64,000 bases of DNA from Pseudomonas sp. TMP9 (GCF_037943105.1 NZ_CP149803.1:1178001-1242000), one strand, 5' to 3'. Positions 37,504 through 47,495 are shown, counted from the stretch's first letter. The notes: generated by a model not told the origin, from the letters alone. A program made the numbers and translations.

Positions 37504-37520
37504 CTGGCATAACACTTGCT
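37504..37520 (+). promoter_or_regulatory. Sigma-54 promoter of the fliL operon
   Basis: CTGGCATAACACTTGCT has GG at 37506-37507 and GC at 37518-37519, exact sigma-54 spacing, 50 bases before fliL. In P. aeruginosa the fliL operon is class II, controlled by FleQ and RpoN. Confidence 0.82.
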
Positions 37521-37570
37521 CTTAACCCTTTGATAACGGATAAAACTCCGAATTACGACGGATTATTGGC

Positions 37571-38098
37571 ATGGCTAAGAAAGAAGCAGCGCAAGCGCCG
37601 GCAGATGCCGAGGCGAAACCAGCCGGCAAAATGAAGCTGATCATTATCATCGTAATTGCCGTTTTGCTGGCCATCGGTCTTTCCGTGGGCGGCACCTTGT
37701 TCTTTTTGGGCAAGAAGGATGCTGGCGTTGATGAAGCCAAGGCCGCAGCCAGTGCCGAACCTGCGGTGCCGGTCAAGCAACCAGCAATTTATGAAGAGCT
37801 GACGCCAGCATTTGTAGTGAATTTCAATTACCAAGGCCGTGCGCGTTATATGCAGGTCAGCGTGGCCCTGATGACCCGTGATCAGGCGGCGTTGGATGCC
37901 CTGAAAGTGCATATGCCGGTGTTGCGCAACCGCTTAGTGATGCTGTTTTCCGGTCAAGACTTTGCCTCCTTGATTACCCCAGTGGGCAAAGAAATGCTGC
38001 GTCAGCAGGCGACAGCCAGTGTGCAAGAGCTGGCCGAGAAAGAAACCGGCAAGGTCACCGTCGAGCAAGTGCTGTTCACCAACCTCGTGTTGCAGTAA
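37571..38098 (+). CDS. fliL: Flagellar basal-body protein FliL
   Basis: 175 residues. One membrane helix at about 21-47 (LIIIIVIAVLLAIGLSVGGTL) and a periplasmic stomatin-like domain that surrounds the stator (YEELTPAFVVNFNYQGRARY onward). FliL boosts stator engagement. Heads fliLMNOPQR-flhB. Confidence 0.94.
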   Translation: MAKKEAAQAPADAEAKPAGKMKLIIIIVIAVLLAIGLSVGGTLFFLGKKDAGVDEAKAAASAEPAVPVKQPAIYEELTPAFVVNFNYQGRARYMQVSVALMTRDQAALDALKVHMPVLRNRLVMLFSGQDFASLITPVGKEMLRQQATASVQELAEKETGKVTVEQVLFTNLVLQ

Positions 38099-38111
38099 CC
38101 AGGAGCGGTAT

Positions 38112-39083
38112 ATGGCTGTGCAAGACCTGCTTTCCCAAGATGAAATCGACGCCCTGCTGCATGGTGTCGACGACGGCCTGGTTGAAACCGAGGAAGACGC
38201 CGAGCCGGGAAGCGTCAAGCAATATGACCTGACCAGCCAAGACCGTATTGTCCGTGGGCGCATGCCGACGCTTGAGATGATCAATGAGCGTTTTGCCCGC
38301 TACACCCGTATCAGCATGTTCAACCTGCTGCGCCGCTCCGCTGATGTGGCGGTGGGCGGCGTGCAGGTCATGAAGTTTGGTGAGTACGTGCACTCGCTGT
38401 ACGTGCCGACCAGCCTCAACTTGGTGAAAATGAAGCCGCTGCGCGGTACCGGTCTATTTATCCTCGACGCCAAACTGGTGTTCAAATTGGTGGATAACTT
38501 CTTTGGCGGCGACGGTCGTCACGCCAAGATCGAGGGGCGTGAATTTACCCCGACCGAATTGCGCGTAGTGCGCATGGTGCTGGATCAGGCCTTTATTGAC
38601 CTGAAAGAAGCCTGGCATGCGGTGATGGATATCAACTTCGAGTACGTCAATTCGGAAGTCAACCCGGCGCTGGCTAACATCGTCAGCCCCAGTGAAGTGA
38701 TTGTGGTCTCGACCTTTCATATCGAGCTGGACGGCGGCGGCGGCGACCTGCACATCACCATGCCTTATTCAATGATCGAACCGATTCGCGAGATGCTCGA
38801 CGCAGGCTTTCAGTCTGATGTGGACGATCAAGATGAGCGTTGGATCAAAGCCCTGCGTGAAGACATTCTCGGCGTTAGCGTGCCGTTGAGCGCCACCGTG
38901 GCTAAGCGTCAACTTAAGTTGCGCGACATATTGCACATGCAGCCTGGCGATGTGATCCCTGTCGATCTGCCAGAGCATATTCTGCTGTGCGCTAATGGCG
39001 TGCCTTCTTTCAAGGTCAAGTTAGGTGCCCATAAAGGCAACTTGGCGTTGCAGGTGATCGATCCGATCGAGCGCCTGCGCTAA
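38112..39083 (+). CDS. fliM: Flagellar motor switch protein FliM
   Basis: 323 residues from ATG 38112, preceded by AGGAG. The N-terminal CheY-binding peptide LLSQDEIDALLHGV (residues 6-19) is intact. The middle CheC-like domain contains MFNLLRRSADVAVGGVQVM, and the C-terminal SpoA domain forms the C ring with FliN. An in-frame extension into fliL is not used. Confidence 0.96.
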   Translation: MAVQDLLSQDEIDALLHGVDDGLVETEEDAEPGSVKQYDLTSQDRIVRGRMPTLEMINERFARYTRISMFNLLRRSADVAVGGVQVMKFGEYVHSLYVPTSLNLVKMKPLRGTGLFILDAKLVFKLVDNFFGGDGRHAKIEGREFTPTELRVVRMVLDQAFIDLKEAWHAVMDINFEYVNSEVNPALANIVSPSEVIVVSTFHIELDGGGGDLHITMPYSMIEPIREMLDAGFQSDVDDQDERWIKALREDILGVSVPLSATVAKRQLKLRDILHMQPGDVIPVDLPEHILLCANGVPSFKVKLGAHKGNLALQVIDPIERLR

Positions 39084-39119
39084 CTGTTAAATCCTATTCA
39101 CGCCAGCCGAGGAAAAACG

Positions 39120-39605
39120 ATGGCAGACGAAAACGAACATGCAGGCGAGGGTGAAGAAGCCAGCTCCCCTGAGGAACAGGCACTTGCTGATGAGTGGGCG
39201 GCCGCATTGTCTGAAGCCGGTGATGCCGGCCAGGACGATATTGACGCCATGCTTGCAGCCAGCAACACGGCGCCTGCCGCTCCACGGGCGCCGATGGAGG
39301 AGTTCAACAGCGCGCCGAAGATGAGCCTGCCGGTTAATCTGGATGGGCCGAATCTGGATGTGATTCTGGATATCCCGGTATCGATTTCCATGGAAGTGGG
39401 TAGCACTGACATCACCATTCGTAACCTACTGCAGCTCAACCAAGGGTCGGTTGTTGAATTGGATCGCCTGGCCGGTGAGCCGCTGGATGTATTGGTTAAC
39501 GGCACCCTGATTGCGCACGGTGAGGTGGTGGTGGTGAATGAGAAATTTGGCATTCGCCTGACCGACGTGATCAGCCCAAGCGAACGCATCAAGAAGTTGC
39601 GTTAA
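39120..39605 (+). CDS. fliN: Flagellar motor switch protein FliN
   Basis: 161 residues. The C-terminal SpoA domain (about 83-160, with LDVILDIPVSISMEVG and VVVVNEKFGIRLTDVI) builds the lower C ring and binds FliH. The N-terminal acidic extension contains AGQDDIDAMLAAS (about 38-50), which resembles the CheY-binding peptide of FliM, CheZ and the repeats of CheA (see findings). Confidence 0.95.
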   Translation: MADENEHAGEGEEASSPEEQALADEWAAALSEAGDAGQDDIDAMLAASNTAPAAPRAPMEEFNSAPKMSLPVNLDGPNLDVILDIPVSISMEVGSTDITIRNLLQLNQGSVVELDRLAGEPLDVLVNGTLIAHGEVVVVNEKFGIRLTDVISPSERIKKLR

Positions 39606-39607
39606 GC

Positions 39608-40039
39608 ATGGCTAGGACTCTTTTGTTGGGCTTGTTCTTGCCATTTGCAGCAACAGCCGCCGAACCAGCAGCGCAAGCGGTTGCACCTCTTACCAGCTCA
39701 GGCATGGGCGGGCAATTGCTGCAGCTGTTGTTGGGTTTGTTGCTGGTGATTGGCTTGATTTTTTTGCTGGCTTGGTTAGTGCGCCGAGTGCAGCAGATCG
39801 TGCCGCGCGGTGGCCAAGTGATCAATATCGTAGCCACTCAAGCGCTGGGGCCGCGTGATCGGTTGGTACTGGTGCAGGTGGGGAGTGAGCAGGTGCTGCT
39901 GGGTCTTACGCCGGGTCGCATCACTTCATTGCATGTGCTCAAAGAGCCCGTGAGCATGCCAACAGCGCAGCCGGCCAGTGGGGAGTTTGCTCAGCGTTTG
40001 ATGGAGCTGTTGGGCAAAGATCAGAAGGACAAAACGTGA
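39608..40039 (+). CDS. fliO: Flagellar protein FliO
   Basis: 143 residues. A signal-like helix at the N-terminus, then a membrane helix at about 37-56 ([22 protein letters not shown]), then a cytoplasmic domain with [22 protein letters not shown] typical of FliO. FliO helps assemble the FliP ring. The stop overlaps fliP. Confidence 0.92.
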   Translation: MARTLLLGLFLPFAATAAEPAAQAVAPLTSSGMGGQLLQLLLGLLLVIGLIFLLAWLVRRVQQIVPRGGQVINIVATQALGPRDRLVLVQVGSEQVLLGLTPGRITSLHVLKEPVSMPTAQPASGEFAQRLMELLGKDQKDKT

Positions 40040-40824
40040 TGCTGCGTTTCTTATGGGTATTGATTTTTAGCCTTGGAGCTTCGCTTGCATTCGCGGCAGA
40101 TCCGCCTTTGGGCAGCACGCTGATTCAGTCGGGTAGCAGCCCGTTATCCATTCCGGCGATCACCCTGAGCACCGATACCGAAGGGCAACAAGAGTATTCG
40201 GTCAGCCTGCAGATTCTGCTGATTATGACCGCGCTGAGCTTTATACCCGCGTTCGTTATGCTGATGACCAGCTTTACCCGCATTATCATTGTCTTCTCGA
40301 TTCTGCGCCAAGCCCTCGGGCTGATGCAGACGCCCTCTAACCAGATATTGGTTGGCATGGCGTTGTTTCTGACTATGTTTATTATGGCCCCGGTGTTCGA
40401 TCAAATTAACCGCGAGGCGTTGCAGCCCTACTTGAACGAGCAGTTACCCGCGCAGGACGCGCTTCTCAAAGCTGAAGTGCCGATTAAGAACTTTATGCTG
40501 TCGCAAACCCGCGAAAGCGACTTAGAGCTGTTCGTGCGCCTGTCCAAGCGCACTGACATTGCATCTCCCGAAGAGGCGCCGTTGACTATTCTGGTGCCGG
40601 CATTCGTGACTTCAGAGCTTAAAACCGCTTTTCAAATTGGCTTTATGATCTTTATCCCGTTTCTGATCATCGACATGGTGGTCGCCAGTATTTTGATGGC
40701 AATGGGCATGATGATGCTGTCACCTTTGATCATTTCACTGCCGTTCAAAATCATGCTGTTTGTTTTGATTGATGGTTGGGCGTTGATCATGGGCACGCTT
40801 GCCGCCAGTTTTGGAGGCACTTAG
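40039..40824 (+). CDS. fliP: Flagellar export gate protein FliP
   Basis: 261 residues from ATG 40039 (GTG 40036 is an in-frame alternative, with AGAAGGAC upstream of both). A cleavable signal (to about 20), four membrane helices, and the FliP signature [21 protein letters not shown], then [14 protein letters not shown]. Five FliP form the core of the export gate. Confidence 0.95.
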   Translation: MLRFLWVLIFSLGASLAFAADPPLGSTLIQSGSSPLSIPAITLSTDTEGQQEYSVSLQILLIMTALSFIPAFVMLMTSFTRIIIVFSILRQALGLMQTPSNQILVGMALFLTMFIMAPVFDQINREALQPYLNEQLPAQDALLKAEVPIKNFMLSQTRESDLELFVRLSKRTDIASPEEAPLTILVPAFVTSELKTAFQIGFMIFIPFLIIDMVVASILMAMGMMMLSPLIISLPFKIMLFVLIDGWALIMGTLAASFGGT

Positions 40825-40826
40825 CC

Positions 40827-41096
40827 ATGACCCCTGAAGTTGCGGTTGATCTGGTGCGAGATGCGTTATGGCTGACCGCGATGATTGTGGCTGTACTGGT
40901 CGTGCCCAGCCTTTTGGTGGGTTTGTTGGTGGCGATGTTCCAAGCAGCGACCCAAATCAACGAGCAAACACTTAGTTTCTTACCCAGGTTGCTAGTGATT
41001 CTGATCTGCTTGATTGTGCTCGGCCCATGGCTGGTGCGCGAGTTGATGGAGTACACCGAAAATCTGATCATGAATATTCCGATGCTGATCGGCTGA
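40827..41096 (+). CDS. fliQ: Flagellar export gate protein FliQ
   Basis: 89 residues, two membrane helices (about 14-38 and 52-75), motif QAATQINEQTLSFLPRL. Start ATG 40827 fits the family length; a longer in-frame reading from 40776 lies in fliP. Part of the FliPQR gate. Confidence 0.96.
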   Translation: MTPEVAVDLVRDALWLTAMIVAVLVVPSLLVGLLVAMFQAATQINEQTLSFLPRLLVILICLIVLGPWLVRELMEYTENLIMNIPMLIG

Positions 41097-41097
41097 C

Positions 41098-41874
41098 ATG
41101 CTTGAGTTAAGTAACGAGCAGATCGGCGCTTGGGTGGGTAGCTTCTTGCTGCCGCTATTTCGCATCGCGGCGCTGCTGATGTTTATGCCCATTATCGGCA
41201 CCCAATTGGTTTCGGCGCGTATACGCCTGTATTTGGCTTTAGCCATTTGCCTGGCAATCATGCCGACCCTGCCGCCGATGCCAGTCATAGATGCGATCAG
41301 CATTCAGGCGTTTATCTGGATTGCCCAGGAAATTCTGATCGGGGTGATGCTGGGGTTTGTCCTGCAGTTACTTTTTCAAGTCTTTGCGATCGCCGGGCAG
41401 ATTGTGGCCATGCAGATGGGCCTAGGATTTGCGTCCATGGTCGATCCCGCTAATGGTATTTCAGTGCCTGTGATCGGGCAGGTCTTTATGATCCTAGTGA
41501 CCTTACTATTTCTTGCCATGAACGCCCATTTGGTGGTGTTTGAAGTGCTCACTGAAAGCTTTTTCACCTTGCCAGTCGGTGGTGGCTTTCTGGTTGAAAA
41601 TTACTGGGAAATTGCCAACAAACTGGGTTGGGTCATCGGTGCCGCTTTGCTTTTAGTATTGCCGGCGATTACCGCGCTATTGGTGGTTAACCTGGCATTT
41701 GGCGTTATGACCCGCGCCGCGCCGCAGCTAAATATCTTCTCAATCGGTTTTCCGCTGACCTTGGTTTTGGGTTTGGTTATTGTCTGGATTGGCATGGCCG
41801 ACATCCTCTCCCAGTACCAGCGGTTTGCCACTGAGGCGCTGCAGTTTCTCCGTGAAATGGCAGGAGCCAGATAA
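41098..41874 (+). CDS. fliR: Flagellar export gate protein FliR
   Basis: 258 residues with about six membrane helices. Recognisable parts are LPLFRIAALLMFMPIIGTQLV, EILIGVMLGFVLQLLFQVF and MQMGLGFASMVDPANG. FliR completes the helical FliPQR export gate. It follows fliQ by one base and is followed at 3 bases by flhB. Confidence 0.95.
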   Translation: MLELSNEQIGAWVGSFLLPLFRIAALLMFMPIIGTQLVSARIRLYLALAICLAIMPTLPPMPVIDAISIQAFIWIAQEILIGVMLGFVLQLLFQVFAIAGQIVAMQMGLGFASMVDPANGISVPVIGQVFMILVTLLFLAMNAHLVVFEVLTESFFTLPVGGGFLVENYWEIANKLGWVIGAALLLVLPAITALLVVNLAFGVMTRAAPQLNIFSIGFPLTLVLGLVIVWIGMADILSQYQRFATEALQFLREMAGAR

Positions 41875-41877
41875 GCC

Positions 41878-43014
41878 GTGGCTGAATCCGAGAGCGGTGC
41901 CGAAAAAAGTGAAGAACCCACGGAAAAACGGGTACGTGAATCCCGTGAGAAGGGTGAGACGGCGCGCTCTCAGGAACTCAATACCCTCGCAATTACCTTG
42001 GGCGGCTTTGGCGGCCTCCTCGCCTTTGGCGGCAGTATGGGCAATTCCATGCTGGACATCATGCGCAGCAATTTCTCCTTGCCGCGCGAGGTGATTATGG
42101 ATGAGCGCAGCATGGGCCTTTGGTTAGCAGCGTCCGGGCAGATGGCCTTGGAAGCATTGTTCCCGTTGTTTATTTTGCTGCTTATTGCCTCTATTGTTGG
42201 CCCCATTTCCCTGGGGGGTTGGATCTTTTCTACTGAAGCTCTGGCGCCCAAGGCCAGTCGAATGAATCCGCTGGCGGGGTTAAAGCGGATGTTTTCTGTA
42301 CAAGCGCTGGCTCAGTTGCTCAAAGCCTTTGCCAAATTTGTGCTGATTCTGCTGGTAGGCGTTGCCGTATTGTCAGCCTGGCAGGGCGACTTGCTAGCGA
42401 TTGTCCATGAGCCGCTTGAGTCGGCCATTCTGCATTCCATGACGGTTGTTGGCTGGAGCGCCCTGTGGATGTCCTGCGGGTTGATTTTGATTGCGGCTGT
42501 AGATGTGCCATTCCAGCTCTGGAGCAGCAAGCAGAAGCTGATGATGACCCAGCAGGAAGTGCGCGACGAATACAAGGACAGTGAAGGTAAGCCGGAGGTC
42601 AAACAGCGGATTCGCCAGCTGCAGCGGGAAATGGCTGAACGGCGCATGATGCAGTCGGTGCCGGATGCCGATGTGGTCATCACCAACCCGACGCACTTCG
42701 CCGTGGCGCTCAAATATGATCCAGCCAAGGGCAGTGCGCCGGTGCTGCTGGCCAAGGGTGGTGACTTTACCGCATTGAAAATTCGCGAAATCGCCAATGA
42801 ACACAAGGTCATGGTGCTGGAGTCTCCGGCGCTGGCGCGAGCGGTGTTTTACTCCACCGATTTGGATCAGGAAATCCCTGCTGGCCTGTATCTGGCAATT
42901 GCTCAGGTACTGGCTTACGTCTACCAACTGCGTCAATACCAAGCAGGCAAGGGCAAGCGTCCCGGCCCTCTCCCCGATATCCCTATCCCGCCTGATTTAC
43001 GTCGTGACGACTGA
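41878..43014 (+). CDS. flhB: Flagellar export switch protein FlhB
   Basis: 378 residues from GTG 41878. Four membrane helices in the first 210 residues, then the cytoplasmic domain with the autocleavage motif NPTH (VVITNPTHFAVALKYDP, about residue 267). Cleavage after Asn changes export from rod/hook to filament substrates when FliK acts. The C-terminus is short and Pro-rich (GPLPDIPIPPDL). Confidence 0.96.
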   Translation: MAESESGAEKSEEPTEKRVRESREKGETARSQELNTLAITLGGFGGLLAFGGSMGNSMLDIMRSNFSLPREVIMDERSMGLWLAASGQMALEALFPLFILLLIASIVGPISLGGWIFSTEALAPKASRMNPLAGLKRMFSVQALAQLLKAFAKFVLILLVGVAVLSAWQGDLLAIVHEPLESAILHSMTVVGWSALWMSCGLILIAAVDVPFQLWSSKQKLMMTQQEVRDEYKDSEGKPEVKQRIRQLQREMAERRMMQSVPDADVVITNPTHFAVALKYDPAKGSAPVLLAKGGDFTALKIREIANEHKVMVLESPALARAVFYSTDLDQEIPAGLYLAIAQVLAYVYQLRQYQAGKGKRPGPLPDIPIPPDLRRDD

Positions 43015-43070
43015 TTTTCCATGCGCTGCCATCACGTCACTTGCCTGCTGATTACCTGAGCCAGGCAAAG

Positions 43071-43127
43071 TTGGACAGCTTCTTGCAAAACCCTTCCCGA
43101 AGGCGCATCAAGCGTCAAAAGATTGAA
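43071..43127 (+). promoter_or_regulatory. Sigma-54 promoter of flhA with a downstream FleQ-like box
   Basis: TTGGACAGCTTCTTGCA has GG at 43073-43074 and GC at 43085-43086. Further on, GTCAAAAGATTGAA (43114-43127) resembles the FleQ recognition sequence GTCaNTAAAtTGAC. FleQ binding downstream of the start site of flhA is established in P. aeruginosa. Confidence 0.8.
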
Positions 43128-43144
43128 TGGGTTGGGGTAGTGGT

Positions 43145-45274
43145 GTGGCAATAGATCGCTCGCAAATGATCGGTGATGTGCGCAGCAACCTGTCAGGGTT
43201 GAAGCAGGGCAACCTGGGCATACCGCTCATGCTGCTGGTCATGCTCGGCATGGTCATGTTGCCCATTCCACCGTTTCTTCTCGACGTGCTGTTTACCTTC
43301 AGCATTGCTTTGTCGATTGTGGTGCTGTTGGTTGCGATCTATGCGTTGCGCCCCCTAGATTTCGCGGTTTTCCCCACTGTTCTGCTGGCCGCGACCCTGT
43401 TGCGCCTGGCGCTCAACGTCGCCTCCACACGCGTGGTTTTGCTCAACGGTCAAGATGGTCATGGCGCCGCGGGTAAGGTTATCCAGTCGTTTGGTGAGGT
43501 GGTGATCGGCGGCAACTACGTGGTCGGTATCGTGGTGTTCGCTATTTTGATGATCATCAACTTTGTGGTGGTCACCAAGGGCGCCGGGCGTATTTCCGAG
43601 GTGAGTGCGCGTTTCACCCTGGATGCCATGCCCGGCAAGCAAATGGCCATCGACGCTGACTTAAATGCCGGATTGATTGATCAGGTTGAAGCCAAAAAAC
43701 GCCGCTCGGAAGTCTCTCAAGAAGCGGATTTTTACGGCTCTATGGACGGTGCCAGCAAATTCGTGCGCGGCGATGCGATTGCTGGCCTGCTGATTCTGTT
43801 TATTAACCTGATTGGCGGCATTGCCATCGGCATTTTCCAGCATGACCTGCCATTCTCTGAGGCTGGCAAGATTTACACCCTGCTGACCATTGGTGATGGT
43901 CTGGTCGCGCAGATTCCTTCACTGCTGCTGTCAACGGCTGCGGCGGTGATGGTGACGCGGGTGTCCAGCTCAGAAGACATGGGCGCGCAGGTTAATCGGC
44001 AGATGTTTGCCTCGCCTCGCGCGCTGGCCGTGACCGCTGCGATCATGATCATCATGGGCATGGTCCCCGGCATGCCACATTTCTTCTTTATCAGCTTGGG
44101 TCTGGCGGCAGCGGGTGCGGCTTATTGGATTGCTAACAAGCAACGTGTGGTCGCGGAAAGCGAAGTCAAGGAAGTGCAGCGCCAGCAAGACTTGCTGCCG
44201 GCGCAGAAGTCTCAAGAGGTCAAAGAGTTAGGTTGGGATGACGTCACGCCAGTGGACATGGTCGGCCTAGAAGTGGGTTATCGGCTGATCCCACTGGTTG
44301 ACCGCAACCAGGGTGGTCAGTTGCTGGCGCGAATTAAAGGCGTACGCAAGAAGCTGTCCCAAGAGATGGGTTTTTTGATGCCTTCGGTGCACATTCGCGA
44401 CAACCTCGACCTGCAGCCCAACGCCTACCGATTGACCCTGATGGGCGTCAGCGTGGCCGAGGCAGAGGTGTATCCCGATCGTGAGTTGGCGATCAATCCC
44501 GGCCAAGTGTTTGGCCCACTCAATGGCATTGCTGCTAAAGACCCGGCTTTCGGTCTTGAGGCGGTGTGGATCGACCCGAGCCAGCGTGACCAGGCGCAGT
44601 CGCTGGGTTACACCGTGGTGGATGCCAGTACCGTGGTTGCCACGCACCTCAACCAAGTGTTGCACAAGCATGCCCACGAGTTGCTTGGCCATGAAGAGGT
44701 GCAGCAGTTGATGCAGTTGCTAGCCAAAAGCTCGCCCAAGCTGGCCGAGGAGCTGGTACCTGGCATGATCAGCCTGTCGACCCTGCTCAAGGTCTTGCAG
44801 AGTTTGCTGCAAGAGCAGGTGCCGGTGCGTGATATTCGCACCATCGCCGAGGCCATCGCCAATGTGGCAGTGAAGAGTCAAGATCCCGCCGCGATGGTGT
44901 CGGCGGTGCGCGTCGCGCTGGCTCGTGCAATCGTGCAAAGCATTGTGGGACTAGAGCTTGAGCTGCCTGTGATCACCTTAGAACCTAGGTTGGAACAGAT
45001 ATTGCTCAACAGTATTCAGAAGGCCGGGCAAGGCTCAGAGGAGGGCATCCTCTTGGAGCCTGGCATGGCTGAGAAGCTGCAGCGATCCCTGGTGGAAGCG
45101 GCGCAGCGTCAGGAGATGCTCGGCAAACCAGTGATACTGCTGGTGGCCGGTCCGGTCCGGGCGATGCTCTCGCGATTCGCGCGGCTGGCAGTTCCGAGTA
45201 TCCATGTGCTGGCATACCAGGAAATTCCGGATAACAAGCAGGTCACCATCGTTGCGACGGTGGGTCAGAACTAA
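43145..45274 (+). CDS. flhA: Flagellar export gate protein FlhA
   Basis: 709 residues from GTG 43145 (AIDRSQMIGD), the start that matches family length; an ATG at 43127 would add six residues and overlaps the FleQ-like box. Eight membrane helices lie in the first 330 residues, with the FHIPEP-type signature region (LNVASTRVVLLNG and GAGRISEVSARFTLDAMPGK). The cytoplasmic domain (from about 360) forms the nonameric ring that receives export substrates. First gene of flhA-flhF-fleN-fliA. Confidence 0.95.
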   Translation: MAIDRSQMIGDVRSNLSGLKQGNLGIPLMLLVMLGMVMLPIPPFLLDVLFTFSIALSIVVLLVAIYALRPLDFAVFPTVLLAATLLRLALNVASTRVVLLNGQDGHGAAGKVIQSFGEVVIGGNYVVGIVVFAILMIINFVVVTKGAGRISEVSARFTLDAMPGKQMAIDADLNAGLIDQVEAKKRRSEVSQEADFYGSMDGASKFVRGDAIAGLLILFINLIGGIAIGIFQHDLPFSEAGKIYTLLTIGDGLVAQIPSLLLSTAAAVMVTRVSSSEDMGAQVNRQMFASPRALAVTAAIMIIMGMVPGMPHFFFISLGLAAAGAAYWIANKQRVVAESEVKEVQRQQDLLPAQKSQEVKELGWDDVTPVDMVGLEVGYRLIPLVDRNQGGQLLARIKGVRKKLSQEMGFLMPSVHIRDNLDLQPNAYRLTLMGVSVAEAEVYPDRELAINPGQVFGPLNGIAAKDPAFGLEAVWIDPSQRDQAQSLGYTVVDASTVVATHLNQVLHKHAHELLGHEEVQQLMQLLAKSSPKLAEELVPGMISLSTLLKVLQSLLQEQVPVRDIRTIAEAIANVAVKSQDPAAMVSAVRVALARAIVQSIVGLELELPVITLEPRLEQILLNSIQKAGQGSEEGILLEPGMAEKLQRSLVEAAQRQEMLGKPVILLVAGPVRAMLSRFARLAVPSIHVLAYQEIPDNKQVTIVATVGQN

Positions 45275-45289
45275 CCGAGGTTACAGGCC

Positions 45290-46588
45290 ATGCAGGTCAA
45301 ACGATTTTTCGCCGCCGATATGCGTACCGCCATGAAGCTGGTGCGTGATGAGCTGGGTGCCGATGCCTCGATCATAGGCAATCGCCGGGTTGCTGGTGGC
45401 GTTGAGCTGACGGCAGCATTGGACTACCAAGTGCCCGCTGCGCCATCGCGCCAGCCTAATCCGGCACTGGAAGCCGAATTGCGCAAAACTCAAGCGAAGA
45501 TCGCCACCGCGCAGGCTGAGCTGACAACCCGTGCTCAGGTTGATGCCGGTAAAGATCGCCAGTTGTTTGGCGCGGTTGCCACTGCGCCCGTTGCTAGCTT
45601 TGCTGATGTTTTGCGCCCGGCGCGCGCGTCGACTGCCACAACGGATCAGGGCGCTCTCGATGCCATGCGCTTCGAGCTGCATGGCTTGCGCGAATTAATT
45701 GAAGTGCAGTTGGGTTCGATCGCTTGGGGGCAACTGCAAACGCGTCGCCCGCAGCAAGCCAATTTATGGCGTCGACTGCAGCGCATGGGCTTATCTGCCG
45801 AGCTGGCAAAAGCTTTACTTGAGCGCATTTCCACTATTTCCGAGCCCCGCCAAGCCTGGCGCATGCTGTTGGCGCATTTGGCTCATGCGATCAAAACACC
45901 GAAGCAGGAGCCGATGGAAGACGGCGGTGTTATTGCATTAGTGGGTCCTGCCGGCATGGGTAAAACCACCACCTTAGCCAAGCTCGCCGCACGCTATGTA
46001 CTTAAATACGGTGCGCAACATATTGCCTTGGTCAGTTTGGACAGCTACCGCATCGGTGCGCAGGAGCAACTGAAAACCTTGGGTCGTATTCTTAATGTGC
46101 CCGTCACCTTGGTTGATCCAGGCCAGTCCTTGACTCAAGCCCTTGCCCCGCTGGCGCGTAAGCGGGTGGTGCTGATTGATACAGCGGGTCTCCCGGCTAA
46201 TGATCCAGCGTTGCGTATGCAACTGGAAACCCTGGCCAGTCGAGGCGTTAATGCAAAAAATTATCTGGTTATGGCCTCTACCAGTCAGAGTCAAGTGCTC
46301 AAAGCCGCCTACCATAGTTACAAGCGTTGTGGTTTGAGCGGTTGCATTATCACCAAGGCCGATGAGGCCACCAGCTTGGGTGAGGTTTTAGGTCTGGCTA
46401 TTAGCCAGCGTCTACCGGTAGCCTACCTAACTGATGGGCCACGTATTCCTGATGATCTGCAGATCCCGCGCAGTCATCAATTGGTCAGCCGAGCCGTTGG
46501 GCTGCAGGCGACCCAAGAACCGAGCGAGGATACGATGGCGGAGATGTTTGCCGACCTGTACCAGCAGCCCACACAGCGCGTCAGTTAA
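45290..46588 (+). CDS. flhF: Flagellar placement GTPase FlhF
   Basis: 432 residues. FlhF is an SRP-type GTPase that recruits the first flagellar parts to the cell pole. The N-terminal basic region (QVKRFFAADMRTAMKLVRDELG) is followed by a variable segment and the NG domain (from about 150): GPAGMGKTTTLAKLAARY (G1), SLDSYRIGAQEQLKTLGRI, IDTAGLPANDP (G3), and ITKADEATSLGE (G4). Complete. Confidence 0.96.
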   Translation: MQVKRFFAADMRTAMKLVRDELGADASIIGNRRVAGGVELTAALDYQVPAAPSRQPNPALEAELRKTQAKIATAQAELTTRAQVDAGKDRQLFGAVATAPVASFADVLRPARASTATTDQGALDAMRFELHGLRELIEVQLGSIAWGQLQTRRPQQANLWRRLQRMGLSAELAKALLERISTISEPRQAWRMLLAHLAHAIKTPKQEPMEDGGVIALVGPAGMGKTTTLAKLAARYVLKYGAQHIALVSLDSYRIGAQEQLKTLGRILNVPVTLVDPGQSLTQALAPLARKRVVLIDTAGLPANDPALRMQLETLASRGVNAKNYLVMASTSQSQVLKAAYHSYKRCGLSGCIITKADEATSLGEVLGLAISQRLPVAYLTDGPRIPDDLQIPRSHQLVSRAVGLQATQEPSEDTMAEMFADLYQQPTQRVS

Positions 46589-46664
46589 GCGCCATGCTGT
46601 TAGGTGGGACGGTACTTAACCGATCAAGTGGCTCCAGTCGACGTTAGACAAGGTGTTAGAAATT

Positions 46665-47495
46665 ATGGGTATGCATCCCGTACAGGTGATTGCGGTGACC
46701 GGCGGCAAGGGTGGCGTCGGTAAGACCAACGTCTCAGTCAATCTGGCGATAGCTCTGGCTGATCTAGGTCGGCGAGTGATGTTGTTGGACGCCGACCTTG
46801 GCTTGGCCAACGTCGACGTGTTGTTGGGGCTGACAGCCAAGCGCACTCTGGAAGATGTGATCAGTGGCGAATGTGATCTGCGCGATGTGTTGTTGCAGGG
46901 CCCGGGTGGTATCCGCATTGTCCCGGCGGCCTCAGGTATTCAGAGTATGGTGCAGCTGTCGCCTATGCAGCATGCCGGGTTAATCCAAGCGTTTAGTGAT
47001 ATTAGCGACAACCTGGATGTATTGATCATCGACACAGCTGCTGGAATTGGTGATGGCGTCGTCAGCTTCGTGCGTGCAGCGCAGGAAGTGCTGGTGGTCG
47101 TGTGTGATGAGCCAACCTCAATTACCGACGCCTACGCCCTGATTAAATTGCTCAACCGCGACCACGGCATGAATCGCTTTCGCGTTTTAGCCAATATGGC
47201 TCACAGCCCGCAAGAAGGTCGTAACCTGTTTGCTAAGCTGACTAAAGTCACAGACCGTTTCCTCGATGTTGCCCTGCAATATGTCGGTGCGGTGCCTTAC
47301 GATGAGTCCGTGCGCAAGGCGGTACAGAAGCAGCGCGCGGTTTACGAAGCCTTCCCGCGCTCCAAGTGCGCGCTGGCGTTTAAAGCCATCGCGCAAAAAG
47401 TTGACGCATGGCCGCTACCCGCTAACCCGCGCGGGCATTTGGAATTTTTCGTTGAGCGTTTGGTGCAACAACCGCTCGCAGACGCGGCCCTATGA
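46665..47495 (+). CDS. fleN: Flagellar number regulator FleN (FlhG)
   Basis: 276 residues from ATG 46665; GTG 46653 in frame would add four. FleN is a MinD-like ATPase that limits flagella to one or few per pole by antagonising FleQ. The deviant Walker A is GGKGGVGKTNVSVN, and the switch regions are DADLGLANVD and DTAAGIGDGVV. The C-terminus, RGHLEFFVERLVQQ, is typical of FleN. The stop overlaps the fliA ATG (ATGA). Confidence 0.96.
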   Translation: MGMHPVQVIAVTGGKGGVGKTNVSVNLAIALADLGRRVMLLDADLGLANVDVLLGLTAKRTLEDVISGECDLRDVLLQGPGGIRIVPAASGIQSMVQLSPMQHAGLIQAFSDISDNLDVLIIDTAAGIGDGVVSFVRAAQEVLVVVCDEPTSITDAYALIKLLNRDHGMNRFRVLANMAHSPQEGRNLFAKLTKVTDRFLDVALQYVGAVPYDESVRKAVQKQRAVYEAFPRSKCALAFKAIAQKVDAWPLPANPRGHLEFFVERLVQQPLADAAL

